A stretch of 13,825 bases of DNA from Verrucomicrobiota bacterium (GTDB taxonomy: Bacteria; Verrucomicrobiota; Verrucomicrobiia; Limisphaerales; UBA1096): contig DQOE01000234.1 of the NCBI GenBank assembly GCA_015658765.1, positions 1 through 13,825 of the forward strand, read 5' to 3'. The notes beneath the pieces were generated by a model. That model made no database searches, had not been told where the DNA came from, and saw only the letters and a list, made by a program, of their open reading frames with translations. The position numbers and the translations under genes were made by a program. Below are positions 13,557 through 13,825 of this stretch, one piece after another. Within the stretch, counting starts at the first letter, position 1. Each line of letters begins with the position of its first letter.

Positions 13557-13825
13557 TCGCCGTTTGGTTTATCCTCACCGTCCGCGCCTCCCTCACTGGT
13601 GAGTTGCAGTCGCGTCATGCGGTAGCGCAGGGCGTGACGGCTGATGCTCAGTTTCTGCGCGGTTTTACTGAGGTTGGAATTGTTACGGGCCAGCTCCGCC
13701 CGAATCATATCCCGCTCAAACGAGGCGAGTGCCTCTTCCAGTGCAAGCCCCTCGTACGATATGCCTAAGTCGTCCTCCTTGCGAAGGCGGGTCTCGAGTC
13801 GGAAATCGGGGAGGTTGACGGGATG
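13553..13825 (-). CDS. Fis-type HTH C-terminus of a transcriptional regulator, probably NtrC family (5' end outside window)
   Basis: The reverse-strand frame is open from the window edge for 90 residues to a TGA at 13553-13555. It reads LALEEALASFERDMIRAELA, then NNSNLSKTAQKLSISRHALR and YRMTRLQL. This is a typical Fis-type helix-turn-helix found at the C-terminus of sigma54-dependent response regulators; the variant SRHALRYRM is common in that group. The AAA+ and receiver parts would lie outside the window, so the full architecture is inferred. The tail after the HTH is short and acidic (EGGADGEDKPNGE). Its stop overlaps the next start as ATGA, tying this regulator to the small basic protein and hpnD. 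Confidence 0.8.
   Translation of the reverse strand, partial: HPVNLPDFRLETRLRKEDDLGISYEGLALEEALASFERDMIRAELARNNSNLSKTAQKLSISRHALRYRMTRLQLTSEGGADGEDKPNGE

Noticed and set aside
1..13825. CRISPR arrays, insertion sequences, phage genes, rRNA
   Set aside because: No regular spaced repeats, transposase or integrase frames, terminal inverted repeats or rRNA stretches were seen.

Overview
The window looks like chromosomal DNA of a GC-rich (by eye about 60%) member of the Verrucomicrobiota, or a close relative in the PVC group. This is inferred from gene content: a secreted CotH-kinase/lamin-tail protein with a chitobiase-like segment, a DUF4159 protein, an ebo-type gene cluster, and HpnD. No rRNA or other taxonomic marker is present. 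Genes are tightly packed, and no gap longer than 300 bases lacks a gene.

Layout. 1-2978 (+): the C-terminal part of a CotH/lamin-tail surface protein, overlapping by ATGA a ferritin-like protein of unknown function. 3023-5313 (+): a housekeeping run of nusB, a PHP-domain phosphatase/exonuclease with a TTG start, and ftsY. 5371-5928 (+): a short membrane protein that looks like the start of a MotA/TolQ/ExbB protein joined to the end of a TPR protein. An A8 tract near its end throws off what looks like the natural C-terminus. 5919-5995 (+): tRNA-Arg(TCT) with encoded CCA. 6030-6947 (-): a DUF4159 protein. 11218-7018 (-): a probable operon of a BASS-family transporter, a 91-residue unknown protein, a TatD-like hydrolase (EboB), EboE, and a UbiA prenyltransferase (EboC). 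This is a compact ebo-type cluster; EboA, EboD and EboF are not seen. 11319-12295 (+): a secreted coiled-coil/LysM protein and a small membrane-anchored protein. 13825-12292 (-): the end of a Fis-type HTH regulator (probably NtrC family), a small arginine-rich membrane protein, and hpnD, all joined by 4-base overlaps.

Functional links. The ebo cluster in other bacteria is tied to moving a metabolite (known for the scytonemin precursor in cyanobacteria) to the periplasm. Here a BASS transporter sits upstream on the same strand. HpnD makes presqualene diphosphate for squalene/hopanoids, and its stop/start overlaps suggest co-expression with a regulator.

The most striking signal is not a gene. 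The 10-bp palindrome CTTGGCCAAG occurs 11 times in 13.8 kb, where about 0.01-0.02 would be expected by base composition. It falls in all three reading frames, on genes of both strands, and between genes. This resembles the HIP1 palindrome of cyanobacteria and may be a genome-wide signal.
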